Part shown: positions 8,570-15,424 of the stretch, one piece after another
Position numbering within the stretch: position 1 is the stretch's first letter
How the letters are laid out: each line of letters starts with the position of its first letter
NCBI GenBank assembly: GCA_902800395.1
Contig: CADCEC010000017.1
Span: 1-36,215, forward strand
From: an uncultured Bacteroidota bacterium
Lineage (GTDB): Bacteria; Bacteroidota; Bacteroidia; Bacteroidales; P3
Direction of reading: 5' to 3'
Length of the DNA stretch: 36,215 nucleotides
The notes under the pieces: model-generated
What the model was told of the DNA's origin: nothing
The model's input: the letters and a program-made list of their open reading frames with translations, nothing else
The model's database searches: none
Position numbers and translations under genes: made by a program

Positions 8570-8600
8570 TTAACCTTTAACCGTTAACCTTTAACCGTTA
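8570..8600 (-). repeat. Heptad repeat in opposite orientation (TTAACCT/TTAACCG x4.4)
   Basis: Plus strand reads TTAACCT, TTAACCG, TTAACCT, TTAACCG, TTA. Its complement is the GTTAAAG/GTTAACG-type unit seen at 11690. It lies 39 bp from the forward array at 8496, so the two could pair in the transcript between the recombinase gene and hpf. Confidence 0.9.
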
Positions 8601-8625
8601 CAAACAACTAACCCTATATATAAAG

Positions 8626-8632
8626 AAAGGAG
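8626..8632 (+). promoter_or_regulatory. Shine-Dalgarno sequence of hpf
   Basis: AAAGGAG, 6 nt before the ATG at 8639. This is notable because most genes here lack any such sequence. Confidence 0.6.
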
Positions 8633-8638
8633 TATATT

Positions 8639-8926
8639 ATGAACACAACCATCAATTCGGTGAAATTCCGCGCCGACGAGAAACTCGAGAAATTCATCCA
8701 GGACAAAGTGGCCAAACTTGACCGCATGATTGACAACGCCGTCCGCTGCGAGGTGACCCTGAAGGTCGACAAGCCTGAGAGCGACAACAATAAGATAGCC
8801 GAACTCCGCATCATTGTGCCCGGCAAGGACCTCTTCGTGACCAAACAGGCCGACACTTTCGAGCAGGCCGTCGCCGACGGCGTCGACACCCTCAAGGTGC
8901 AAATCGAGAAATACAAGAACGCCTAA
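8639..8926 (+). CDS. hpf: Ribosome hibernation-promoting factor (HPF/RaiA family, short form)
   Basis: 95 aa. This is the short S30AE-type protein that binds the decoding centre of the 30S subunit and inactivates ribosomes in starvation. The sequence has the family's beta-alpha-beta-beta-beta-alpha pattern: a first strand and helix FRADEKLEKFIQDKVAKLDRM, strands RCEVTLKVDKPESDNNKIAELRIIV, then a C-terminal helix FEQAVADGVDTLKVQIEKYK. The long form's C-terminal dimerisation domain is absent, as in other Bacteroidales. It follows the Xer gene after a 131-bp spacer filled with two opposed heptad arrays, has a clear Shine-Dalgarno sequence, and is followed by a strong hairpin terminator. Confidence 0.9.
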   Translation: MNTTINSVKFRADEKLEKFIQDKVAKLDRMIDNAVRCEVTLKVDKPESDNNKIAELRIIVPGKDLFVTKQADTFEQAVADGVDTLKVQIEKYKNA

Positions 8927-8950
8927 ACAACAGATTTTTGCGCGTACGAA

Positions 8951-8976
8951 AGAAGCCCTCCGGATGGAGGGCTTCT
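8951..8976 (+). terminator. Hairpin terminator between convergent hpf and lipoprotein genes
   Basis: 11-bp perfect stem (AGAAGCCCTCC / GGAGGGCTTCT) with a GGAT loop, followed by a T-rich stretch. It lies just after hpf and 9 bp from the end of the convergent gene, so it may act in both directions. Confidence 0.8.
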
Positions 8977-8984
8977 TCGTTTCT

Positions 8985-9242
8985 CTATTCTACGCAGGTG
9001 AGATGGCTCTCGAAGGCTTCCACAAACTCCTTCAGCGCCTCCTCATCACCGAGGTACTGCCGGTGGTAGTCGTTGTACATCCGGTGATACTCTTCGGAAC
9101 ACCTGTTCTTCTCGTTGATATCCTTCATTTCGCTGCATTCGCAGTATTTCTTCGCCACCTTTTTACCGTCGGCTGCGGGACCGCAACTGCTGACCGTGGC
9201 GAACAGCGCCATGAGGAATATGGGGAAAAGTATCTTTTTCAT
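8985..9242 (-). CDS. Small lipoprotein with CxC motif (twin of the 9450-9725 gene)
   Basis: 85 aa. It has a lipoprotein signal peptide with lipobox VSSC (mature Cys near residue 20), so it is probably anchored to a membrane facing the periplasm or surface. The mature part is short and charged, with a KKYCECSEM motif, one further Cys in the middle (KNRCSEE) and one at the very end (LTCVE). The next minus-strand gene has the same spacing pattern (CEC, middle Cys, C-terminal Cys), so the two are probable paralogues. The paired cysteines might form disulfides or bind a metal; nothing in the sequence decides this. It has its own promoter-like box at 9280-9287. Function unknown. Confidence 0.8.
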   Translation of the reverse strand: MKKILFPIFLMALFATVSSCGPAADGKKVAKKYCECSEMKDINEKNRCSEEYHRMYNDYHRQYLGDEEALKEFVEAFESHLTCVE

Positions 9243-9279
9243 GTCCGAAAGAGTCCGTTAACGTTTAACAAAATTTTTG

Positions 9280-9287
9280 CAAAATTA
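9280..9287 (-). promoter_or_regulatory. Promoter -7 element of the first small lipoprotein gene
   Basis: Minus strand TAATTTTG fits TAnnTTTG and lies 38 bp upstream of the start codon. It is part of a 19-bp sequence (9270-9288) repeated exactly at 9777-9795 upstream of the paralogous gene. Confidence 0.6.
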
Positions 9288-9392
9288 CAGGTTTTTTTGC
9301 GTTCGAAAAAAATTATTTTGTCCCCTCCTCGGCTACAGAAAACCGAGTCGTTGATTCTCAGACCATTCGTGAAGAAAAAAAATTATTTTTAA

Positions 9393-9419
9393 CAAAAAAA
9401 CGCTGTCCGAAGACAGCGT
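9393..9419 (-). terminator. Intrinsic terminator of the second small lipoprotein gene
   Basis: On the minus strand, ACGCTGTC, loop TTCG, GACAGCGT (8-bp stem at 9400-9419) is followed by a run of T (plus-strand A-run 9394-9400). It lies 31 bp after the stop of the 9450-9725 gene. Confidence 0.85.
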
Positions 9420-9449
9420 CCTTTGCTTTGTAATGCTTTGCTGTGCGAC

Positions 9450-9725
9450 TTATTTGTTGCAAGCTTCGTAAGCGGCCTTGAAAGCTTCCTCGTACTGCTT
9501 GGTAGCAGCGGTGTCTTTCTCGTACTTGGCCTGGTCCTTCTGAGCCATTTCCATGAGCTCGGTGGCGCACTTCAGAGCCTCTTCCTGTTTGCCGTCCTTG
9601 CCGAGGGTCTCGCACTCGCAGCTCTTCTTGGCAAGAGCTTCAGCATCGGCTTTAGCGCTGCCGCCGCAAGCGGCCATCATGGCGACCAGTGCGAAAGCAC
9701 TGACAGTAAGCATAACTTTCTTCAT
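9450..9725 (-). CDS. Small lipoprotein with CxC motif (twin of the 8985-9242 gene)
   Basis: 91 aa. The lipoprotein signal peptide ends in lipobox MAAC (mature Cys at residue 20), followed by GGS, an envelope-anchor signature. The mature part is helical and charged, rich in Ala, Lys and Glu, with KKSCECETLGK, a middle Cys (ALKCATE) and a final Cys (YEACNK). It has the same Cys framework as its neighbour, so tandem duplication is likely; the sequences have otherwise diverged strongly. It has its own promoter-like box (9787-9794) and terminator (9393-9419), so it is a single-gene unit. No function can be assigned. Confidence 0.8.
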   Translation of the reverse strand: MKKVMLTVSAFALVAMMAACGGSAKADAEALAKKSCECETLGKDGKQEEALKCATELMEMAQKDQAKYEKDTAATKQYEEAFKAAYEACNK

Positions 9726-9786
9726 GTTTCTGATTTTTTAAATTATTAATAATGTTAATTAAACGATGAAATCCCTAAAATTTTTG

Positions 9787-9794
9787 CAAAATTA
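9787..9794 (-). promoter_or_regulatory. Promoter -7 element of the second small lipoprotein gene
   Basis: Minus strand TAATTTTG, 62 bp upstream of the start, inside the 19-bp sequence (9777-9795) shared exactly with the paralogue's promoter. Confidence 0.6.
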
Positions 9795-9928
9795 CGAATA
9801 AATTCAGACATGGGGGAAAAATAAATCTAAAAAATTCTTAAAAACAAATCTCGGCGACGACACAATAAAATCATTATTTTTCAGTTATCATTTTACTCTT
9901 TTATTGAAAACAATAATAAAAACATACT

Positions 9929-11680
9929 ATGGAAATCAATACCCTTAACATCGACGAGAGTGCCAAGCTGAATGCCCAGAGCTGGCTTGACGGCGCCTAT
10001 GACGAGGCCACCAAACAGGCCATCCGCGACATGGCCGAGAACAACCCCAACGAGCTCAATGAGAGCTTCTACCGTCATCTGGAGTTCGGCACCGGCGGTC
10101 TGCGCGGCATCATGGGCGTAGGCACCAACCGCATGAATAAATACACGGTGGCCATGGCCACCCAAGGGCTGGCCAACTACGTGAAGGGCCAGTTCGCCGG
10201 CGAGAAGGAGCTGCGCGCCGCCGTCAGCCACGACAGCCGCAACCACAGCCGCGAGTTCGCCGAAATTACGGCCAATGTACTGGCCGCCAACGGCTTCAAG
10301 GTATACCTCTTCGACGGCATGCGTCCTACCCCCGAGCTGAGCTTTGCCGTGCGCCATTTCCACTGCCACACCGGCGTGATGGTCACCGCCAGCCACAACC
10401 CCAAAGAGTACAACGGATACAAAGCCTACTGGAGCGACGGCTGCCAGCTGACGGCTCCCCACGACACCGCCGTCATTGACGAAGTACTGAAAATCAAGAG
10501 TGTCACCGACGTAAAGATGAGTGGTGGCGAGCAGAATATCACCATCATCGGGGAAGAGGTGGACCAGGTCTACCTCCGCAGGGTGGAGGCCAACAGCCTG
10601 AATCCCGAGCTCATCAAGAAGCACCACGATGTGAAGATTGTCTACACGCCGCTGCACGGCACCGGCATCACGCTCATCCCGCGCATGCTCAAGCAATTGG
10701 GATTCACCAACGTGAACATCGTGGAGGCCCAGGCGGTGCCCGACGGCAACTTCCCCACCACCCCCAGCCCCAACCCCGAGGAGAAAGCCGCCATGAAAAT
10801 GGCCGTGGAACTGGCACAGCAGATTGATGCCGACATCGTCTTCGCCAGCGACCCCGATGCCGACCGCGTGGGCGTGGCCGTGAAGCGTCCCGACGGCGAG
10901 TGGATGCTGCTCAACGGCAATCAGACCATGAGCGTCCTCATATATTATATTGTCAAGCAGTGGCAGGAGAAGAAGATGCTCACCGGCAACGAATTCATGG
11001 TGAAGACCATCGTTACCAGTGAGTTGCCTGCCGACATCGCCACTCGCGCTGGCATCAAGATTTACGATGTGCTGACAGGCTTCAAGTTCATCGGCGCCAA
11101 GATTCTGGAGCTCGAAGGCGTGGAACAATTCATTGCCGGTGGCGAGGAGAGCTACGGCTACATGATTGGCGACTTCGTGCGCGATAAGGACGCCGTGGCC
11201 GCTTGCTCGATGATTGCCGAAATTGCCGCATGGGCCCGCGAGAACGGCAAGACCTTCTTCGACGTGCTGGTGGACATCTACAAGGAGTACGGATTCTACA
11301 AGGAAGGCCTCGTCAGCGTGGTTCGCAAAGGCAAGAGCGGTGCCGAGGAGATACAGCAGATGATGAGGGACTACCGCAGCAACCCTCCCACCGAAATCGA
11401 TGGCGAGAAGGTGGTATGCATCAAGGACTACCAGACGCATGAGAGCAAGGACCTCATGAGCGGCAAGGTGACCCCCATCGACCTGCCGAAGAGCAACGTG
11501 CTGCAGTTCTTCACCGACAAGGGCAACAAAGTCACCGTGCGCCCCAGCGGCACCGAACCGAAAATCAAGTTCTACTTCGGTGTGAAGGGTGAACTCTGCT
11601 GCAAGGAGAACTTCGACAAGACCAACACCGCCCTCGACAGCAAGATTGAGAGCATCAAACACAGCATGAAGCTGGTGTAA
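9929..11680 (+). CDS. pgm: Phosphoglucomutase/phosphomannomutase (alpha-D-phosphohexomutase)
   Basis: 583 aa. It interconverts glucose-1-phosphate and glucose-6-phosphate (or the mannose equivalents), feeding glycolysis and envelope sugar synthesis. All family signatures are present: the phosphoserine loop TASHNPKEYNG (Ser155), metal-binding DPDADRVG, sugar-binding GGEESYGY and the phosphate-binding RPSGTEPKIKFYF near the C terminus. The length fits the long PgcA-like group found in Bacteroidota and Firmicutes. The ATG at 9929 is preceded by an A-rich leader; no clear -7 box was seen in the 200-bp spacer. The stop codon lies at the edge of the heptad repeat that leads into recR, 49 bp away, so the two are probably in one operon. 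Confidence 0.93.
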   Translation: MEINTLNIDESAKLNAQSWLDGAYDEATKQAIRDMAENNPNELNESFYRHLEFGTGGLRGIMGVGTNRMNKYTVAMATQGLANYVKGQFAGEKELRAAVSHDSRNHSREFAEITANVLAANGFKVYLFDGMRPTPELSFAVRHFHCHTGVMVTASHNPKEYNGYKAYWSDGCQLTAPHDTAVIDEVLKIKSVTDVKMSGGEQNITIIGEEVDQVYLRRVEANSLNPELIKKHHDVKIVYTPLHGTGITLIPRMLKQLGFTNVNIVEAQAVPDGNFPTTPSPNPEEKAAMKMAVELAQQIDADIVFASDPDADRVGVAVKRPDGEWMLLNGNQTMSVLIYYIVKQWQEKKMLTGNEFMVKTIVTSELPADIATRAGIKIYDVLTGFKFIGAKILELEGVEQFIAGGEESYGYMIGDFVRDKDAVAACSMIAEIAAWARENGKTFFDVLVDIYKEYGFYKEGLVSVVRKGKSGAEEIQQMMRDYRSNPPTEIDGEKVVCIKDYQTHESKDLMSGKVTPIDLPKSNVLQFFTDKGNKVTVRPSGTEPKIKFYFGVKGELCCKENFDKTNTALDSKIESIKHSMKLV

Positions 11681-11732
11681 CGGCGTAACGTTAAAGGTTA
11701 ATGGTTAAAGGTTAACGGTGTAAAGGTTAATG
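11675..11732 (+). repeat. Heptad repeat bridging the pgm stop and recR start
   Basis: Core units from 11690: GTTAAAG, GTTAATG, GTTAAAG, GTTAACG, GTGTAAAG (8 bp), GTTAATG. The last unit contains the recR ATG (11730-11732). The pgm stop lies in GTGTAACG at 11675, which resembles the 8-bp unit. Confidence 0.9.
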
Positions 11733-12344
11733 AACCTACCGAGTAGGATACTGGAGGAGGCCGTAGAGCAGTTGGCGAGCCTGCCTGGCGTGGGCAAGCG
11801 GTCGGCACTGCGCTACGCCCTCTTCCTTATGAATGAGGAGGAGAACAAGGTGCGCGACTTCAGCGAGGCTCTGCTGCGCCTGAAGACCCATCTGCACCAC
11901 TGCCGCTACTGCCACAACGTCAGCGATACCGAGGTATGCCCCATCTGTGCCAGCGAGAAGCGGCAGAAGGGAATTGTCTGCGTAGTGGAGAACATACAGG
12001 ACGTGATGGCCGTGGAGAACACCCAACAGTACCGCGGTCTCTACCATGTGCTTGGCGGTGTCATCTCTCCCATCGACGGCATCGGCGTCCACGACCTGGA
12101 GATAGCATCGCTCATCCGCCGTGTGGAGAGCGGTGACCCCGCACCCGTCGAGGAGGTCATCCTGGCACTCCCCACCACCATGGAGGGCGACACCACCAAC
12201 TACTATATCCATAAGCAGTTGCTACCTTACGGGGTGAAAGTCACCACCCTGGCCCGCGGTGTTGCCGTGGGCGACAGCTTAGAGTACGCCGACGAGATTA
12301 CCCTCGGCCGCAGCATCATGAACAGAATACCGTTTGAGAGTTAA
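11730..12344 (+). CDS. recR: Recombination protein RecR
   Basis: 204 aa, close to the usual 200. RecR works with RecO (and RecF) to load RecA on gapped DNA during recombinational repair. It has an N-terminal helix-hairpin-helix (LASLPGVGKRSALRYA), a four-Cys zinc finger (CRYCHN then CPICAS, residues about 58-75), a Toprim domain (GIVCVVENIQDVMAVE, YHVLGGVISPIDGIG) and the C-terminal Walker-B-like segment VTTLARGVAVG. The ATG is supplied by the last unit of the preceding heptad repeat and the TAA lies in the first unit of the next one. recA lies two genes downstream, a repair-flavoured neighbourhood. Confidence 0.95.
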   Translation: MNLPSRILEEAVEQLASLPGVGKRSALRYALFLMNEEENKVRDFSEALLRLKTHLHHCRYCHNVSDTEVCPICASEKRQKGIVCVVENIQDVMAVENTQQYRGLYHVLGGVISPIDGIGVHDLEIASLIRRVESGDPAPVEEVILALPTTMEGDTTNYYIHKQLLPYGVKVTTLARGVAVGDSLEYADEITLGRSIMNRIPFES

Positions 12345-12374
12345 TGGTTAATAGATAATAGTTAAGAGTTGAAG
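12340..12374 (+). repeat. Heptad repeat bridging the recR stop and the GH3 lipoprotein start
   Basis: Units GTTAATG, GTTAATA, GATAATA, GTTAAGA, GTTGAAG. The recR TAA (12342-12344) is in the first unit and the TTG start of the next gene (12369-12371) is in the last. Confidence 0.9.
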
Positions 12375-13514
12375 ACATTACTTTTTTTCGCAACACTGAT
12401 GGGGCTGCTGGCCTGTAACAATCGGAGCAACCAGAATATTCAGAGTACTCAGAACAATCAGAGTATTCAGAATAACCAGATTTCCCTCGACGAGGCCATC
12501 GGCGAGATGCTGCTGGTGGGCTTCCGCGGCACCGAGATTGACAACACCCACCACATTTGGCGCGACATCCGCGACTATCATGTGGGCAGCGTCATCCTCT
12601 TCGACTTCGATGCCCCCACGGGCACCCGTGGCCGCAATATCAAGAGTGCCGAGCAGGTAAAGTCCCTCTGCTCCCAGCTACACGAGCTCTCCCCCACCCT
12701 CCTTATCGGCATCGACCAGGAGGGCGGACGGGTGTCGAGGCTCAGCACCAAATACGGATTCCCCACCATCCTGTCGGCACAGAAGAGTGCCGAGAAAGGC
12801 CTCGACACTGTGCGCCATTATGCGCGCCTCACAGCCGAGATGCTCCATGAACTGGGCATCAACCTTAACTTCGCCCCCGTGGCCGATGTCAACGTCAATC
12901 CAGCCTGTCCCGTCATCGGCGGTATCCAGCGTTCTTTCTCGACCGACACCGACAGGGTGACCCAATGCTGCAAGATTTGGATTGACGAACAGCGGAAAGC
13001 GAGTGTGGCAAGTTGTCTGAAGCATTTCCCCGGCCACGGCAGTGCCAAAGGCGACACCCACAAGGGGCTCGTCGACGTCACCCAGACGTGGCAGCGTCGC
13101 GAACTAGCCCCTTACCGCGTCCTCTCCGACTGCGACATGGTGATGACAGCCCATGTCATCAACCGCCGCCTCGATCCCTCAGGCCTGCCGGCCTCCCTCT
13201 CGCCACGCATCACCTCGCTGCTGCGCGACAGCCTGCACTTCTCCGGAGTGATAGTCACCGACGACCTCGCCATGGGTGCCATTATCAACGAGTACTCCCT
13301 TGAGCAGACCCTCCGCATGGCTCTCGAGGCCGGAGCCGACCTCCTCTGTCTCAGCAACAACGGAAGCAACGGCTACGACCCCGACATCGTCCCCAAGGTG
13401 GTGAAAATTATCAAGAAACTTGTCGCCGATGGCACCGTCGACCCCAACCGCATCATCCTGTCTGCCCAACGCATTCGCAAACTGAAAGAAAGGCTCTCTA
13501 CCACAGTACGTTGA
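12369..13514 (+). CDS. Glycoside hydrolase family 3 lipoprotein, beta-N-acetylhexosaminidase-like
   Basis: 381 aa. A short lipoprotein signal (LLFFATLMGLLAC, lipobox Cys about residue 16) is followed by a 21-residue low-complexity linker of N/Q/S/I triplets, encoded by a 9-bp tandem repeat. The GH3 catalytic domain follows: IGEMLLVGFRG, LIGIDQEGGRVSRL, NLNFAPVADVN, the family signature CLKHFPGHGSAKGDTH with the catalytic Asp-His region, and the nucleophile segment VIVTDDLAMGAI. KHFPGHG with the following His is typical of NagZ-like N-acetylglucosaminidases that cut GlcNAc from peptidoglycan fragments. This version is membrane-anchored rather than cytosolic. It is a single-domain form, without the beta-lactamase domain some Bacteroidota homologues carry. 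The start is a TTG within the heptad repeat; no better start gives a signal peptide. Confidence 0.88.
   Translation: MKTLLFFATLMGLLACNNRSNQNIQSTQNNQSIQNNQISLDEAIGEMLLVGFRGTEIDNTHHIWRDIRDYHVGSVILFDFDAPTGTRGRNIKSAEQVKSLCSQLHELSPTLLIGIDQEGGRVSRLSTKYGFPTILSAQKSAEKGLDTVRHYARLTAEMLHELGINLNFAPVADVNVNPACPVIGGIQRSFSTDTDRVTQCCKIWIDEQRKASVASCLKHFPGHGSAKGDTHKGLVDVTQTWQRRELAPYRVLSDCDMVMTAHVINRRLDPSGLPASLSPRITSLLRDSLHFSGVIVTDDLAMGAIINEYSLEQTLRMALEAGADLLCLSNNGSNGYDPDIVPKVVKIIKKLVADGTVDPNRIILSAQRIRKLKERLSTTVR
12420..12482 (+). repeat. 9-bp tandem repeat encoding the lipoprotein linker (7 units)
   Basis: Seven in-register 9-bp units with consensus A-W-T-C-A-G-A-R-T (e.g. ATTCAGAGT, AATCAGAGT, ATTCAGAAT). They encode triplets NRS, NQN, IQS, TQN, NQS, IQN, NQI just after the lipobox. 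Confidence 0.9.
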
Positions 13515-13523
13515 CAAAAAAAC

Positions 13524-13554
13524 TTGGCGGTTTGAAAATAAATATGTATATTTG
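13524..13554 (+). promoter_or_regulatory. recA promoter
   Basis: TTG (13524-13526), a 20-bp spacer, then TATATTTG (13547-13554), which is the Bacteroidota housekeeping promoter layout. The start codon is 46 bp further on. No obvious LexA-type palindrome was seen between promoter and gene. Confidence 0.75.
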
Positions 13555-13600
13555 CATCTATTGAATAAAAATAATAAATTAAACTAAATATTTGATAATT

Positions 13601-14635
13601 ATGGCAAAAGAAGTGAACGAAGCCGATGCCCAGAAGTTGGAAAAACTGAAAATCCTACAGAGCACCCTCGACAAGATAGAGAAGAACTACGGCAAGGGCT
13701 CCATCATGAAACTGGGCGACCGACCCGACGAACAACTCGATGTCATCTCCACCGGCTCCATCAGCCTCGACATGGCGCTGGGTGTCGGCGGCTTCCCCCG
13801 CGGCCGCGTCATCGAAATCTATGGTCCCGAAAGCTCCGGTAAGACCACTCTGGCCATCCATGCCATCGCCGAATGCCAGAAAGCCGGCGGCATTGCCGCC
13901 TTCATCGATGCTGAGCATGCCTTCGACAGCTTCTACGCCAAGAAACTAGGTGTCGACATCAACAACCTCCTCGTCTCCCAACCCGACAACGGTGAGCAGG
14001 CCCTCGAGATTGCCGACAACCTCATCCGTTCCGGTGCCATCGACATCATCGTCATCGACTCCGTGGCGGCCCTGACCCCCAAAGCCGAAATTGACGGCGA
14101 CATGGGCGACAGCAAGGTAGGCCTCCAGGCGCGCCTGATGAGCCAGGCCATGCGCAAGCTCACCGCCACCATCAGCAAGACCAACTGCTGCTGCATCTTC
14201 ATCAACCAGCTGCGTGAGAAGATTGGCGTCCTCTTCGGAAACCCCGAGACCACCACCGGCGGCAACGCCCTGAAGTTCTACGCCTCCGTCCGTATCGACA
14301 TCCGCCGCACCCAAGCCATCAAAGATGGCGACCAGAACATCGGCAACCGCGTGAAAGTCCGCGTGGTAAAGAACAAAGTGGCACCTCCCTTCCGCCAGTG
14401 CGAGTTCGACCTGATGTTCGGCGAGGGTATCAGCAAGCTGGGCGAAATCATCGACCTCGGTGTCGACCTCGACATTATCCACAAGAGCGGCTCGTGGTTC
14501 AGCTACGGCGAGAGCAAGCTGGCTCAAGGTCGCGAAGCCCTCAAACAGCTGCTGCGCGACAACCCTGAACTCTGCGACGAGCTGGAACAGAAAATCCGCA
14601 CCGCTCTGAAAGAAAAACAAGCTTCGGAGGACTAA
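13601..14635 (+). CDS. recA: Recombinase RecA
   Basis: 344 aa from the ATG at 13601; a TTG three codons upstream is ignored because MAKE is the typical start. RecA forms filaments on single-stranded DNA, drives strand exchange and triggers LexA cleavage. Visible are Walker [10 protein letters not shown] (about residues 75-83), Walker [11 protein letters not shown], loop L1 [24 protein letters not shown] in shortened recognition form, [10 protein letters not shown], loop L2 [13 protein letters not shown], and the acidic C-terminal tail. It has its own promoter. The C-rich codon bias is typical of well-expressed genes here. A secreted protein gene follows 19 bp downstream. Confidence 0.97.
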   Translation: MAKEVNEADAQKLEKLKILQSTLDKIEKNYGKGSIMKLGDRPDEQLDVISTGSISLDMALGVGGFPRGRVIEIYGPESSGKTTLAIHAIAECQKAGGIAAFIDAEHAFDSFYAKKLGVDINNLLVSQPDNGEQALEIADNLIRSGAIDIIVIDSVAALTPKAEIDGDMGDSKVGLQARLMSQAMRKLTATISKTNCCCIFINQLREKIGVLFGNPETTTGGNALKFYASVRIDIRRTQAIKDGDQNIGNRVKVRVVKNKVAPPFRQCEFDLMFGEGISKLGEIIDLGVDLDIIHKSGSWFSYGESKLAQGREALKQLLRDNPELCDELEQKIRTALKEKQASED

Positions 14636-14654
14636 ACATAAAATATTTTTGCGT

Positions 14655-15389
14655 ATGAAACGATTTCTCCTCCTAGCCGCACTCACCCTCGCCTGGGGCT
14701 CCCTCTGGGCACAGGATGTGGTACGCCATGTCAACCAGACCACACCCGATAGCATTCCGGCCACTGCCATCCCTGCCGACAGCATTGCCATCGACGACGA
14801 TGACGACGGCCCCAATGTCATCGGTGCCAAATCCTCACCCCGTCATGTAAAGGGCGAAGCCAACATCCTTGGTGCCCCCATCTACTATGACGCCGACGGT
14901 AACGCCATCGGCACGGGCGAACCTGCCACCAGATCCGTTCTGCTGCCCCATGGAGACGCTGTGCTGATGCCTGTGACTCCCCCTGAACGCAACCACTTCA
15001 ACCATTTCTTCTTCGAGTGCGAGATACTCTCCTCCCACCATAACGCGGCTGCGGGATTCAACATCACCTACCTGCCCAAACGCGTAGGTGTCTACGGGTC
15101 TTTACTCTTCAGCGCGCCGCGCAGACCCTACTTCTCGCTGGGTGCCGCTCTGCGTCTGTCGGGGAACACCTCCCCGCTCGACATCCACATCTACGGCGGC
15201 ATCACGTGGAACCGCTCCCTCGGAGCTGAAGCAGGCCTCCGCTTCGCCGAACCCGCCCGCAACAACCTCTTTGCTTGGCGCTCCGGCTCTATTGGATGGG
15301 CTAACTTTAACGGATACAACTATCTAACCATAGGCCTCAGCCTCGAACTCGCCGCCCTCGCCGGAATCCTCTTCTTCTGGTGGTGGTAA
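14655..15389 (+). CDS. Secreted or outer-membrane protein of unknown function
   Basis: 244 aa from ATG 14655 (a TTG two codons earlier is less likely). The signal peptide is MKRFLLLAALTLAWGSLWAQ, with cleavage after AQ. A low-complexity acidic stretch follows (IAIDDDDDGPN, residues about 45-55). The C-terminal half alternates aromatic and small residues (VGVYGSLLFS, YFSLGAALRLSG, DIHIYGGITWNRSLGAEAGLRF, YNYLTIGLSLELAALAGILFFWWW), a pattern of outer-membrane beta strands with a strongly hydrophobic, Trp-rich end. It may be a small beta-barrel. Family not recognised. It sits 19 bp after recA and 35 bp before rel. Confidence 0.75.
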   Translation: MKRFLLLAALTLAWGSLWAQDVVRHVNQTTPDSIPATAIPADSIAIDDDDDGPNVIGAKSSPRHVKGEANILGAPIYYDADGNAIGTGEPATRSVLLPHGDAVLMPVTPPERNHFNHFFFECEILSSHHNAAAGFNITYLPKRVGVYGSLLFSAPRRPYFSLGAALRLSGNTSPLDIHIYGGITWNRSLGAEAGLRFAEPARNNLFAWRSGSIGWANFNGYNYLTIGLSLELAALAGILFFWWW

Positions 15390-15390
15390 T

Positions 15391-15417
15391 CCCCTTTTGA
15401 CCTTTTAGACCCTTTTG
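15391..15417 (+). repeat. 9-bp-period repeat in the spacer before rel
   Basis: Units CCCCTTTTG, ACCTTTTAG, ACCCTTTTG fill most of the 35-bp spacer between the secreted-protein gene and rel. The same 9-bp style occurs inside mazG (17798 onward). Confidence 0.7.
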
Positions 15418-15424
15418 ACTCCAC

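Noticed and set aside
14644-14651. TATTTTTG promoter box 3 bp before the gene at 14655
   Set aside because: It would place transcription at or inside the start codon; chance in AT-rich spacer is more likely.
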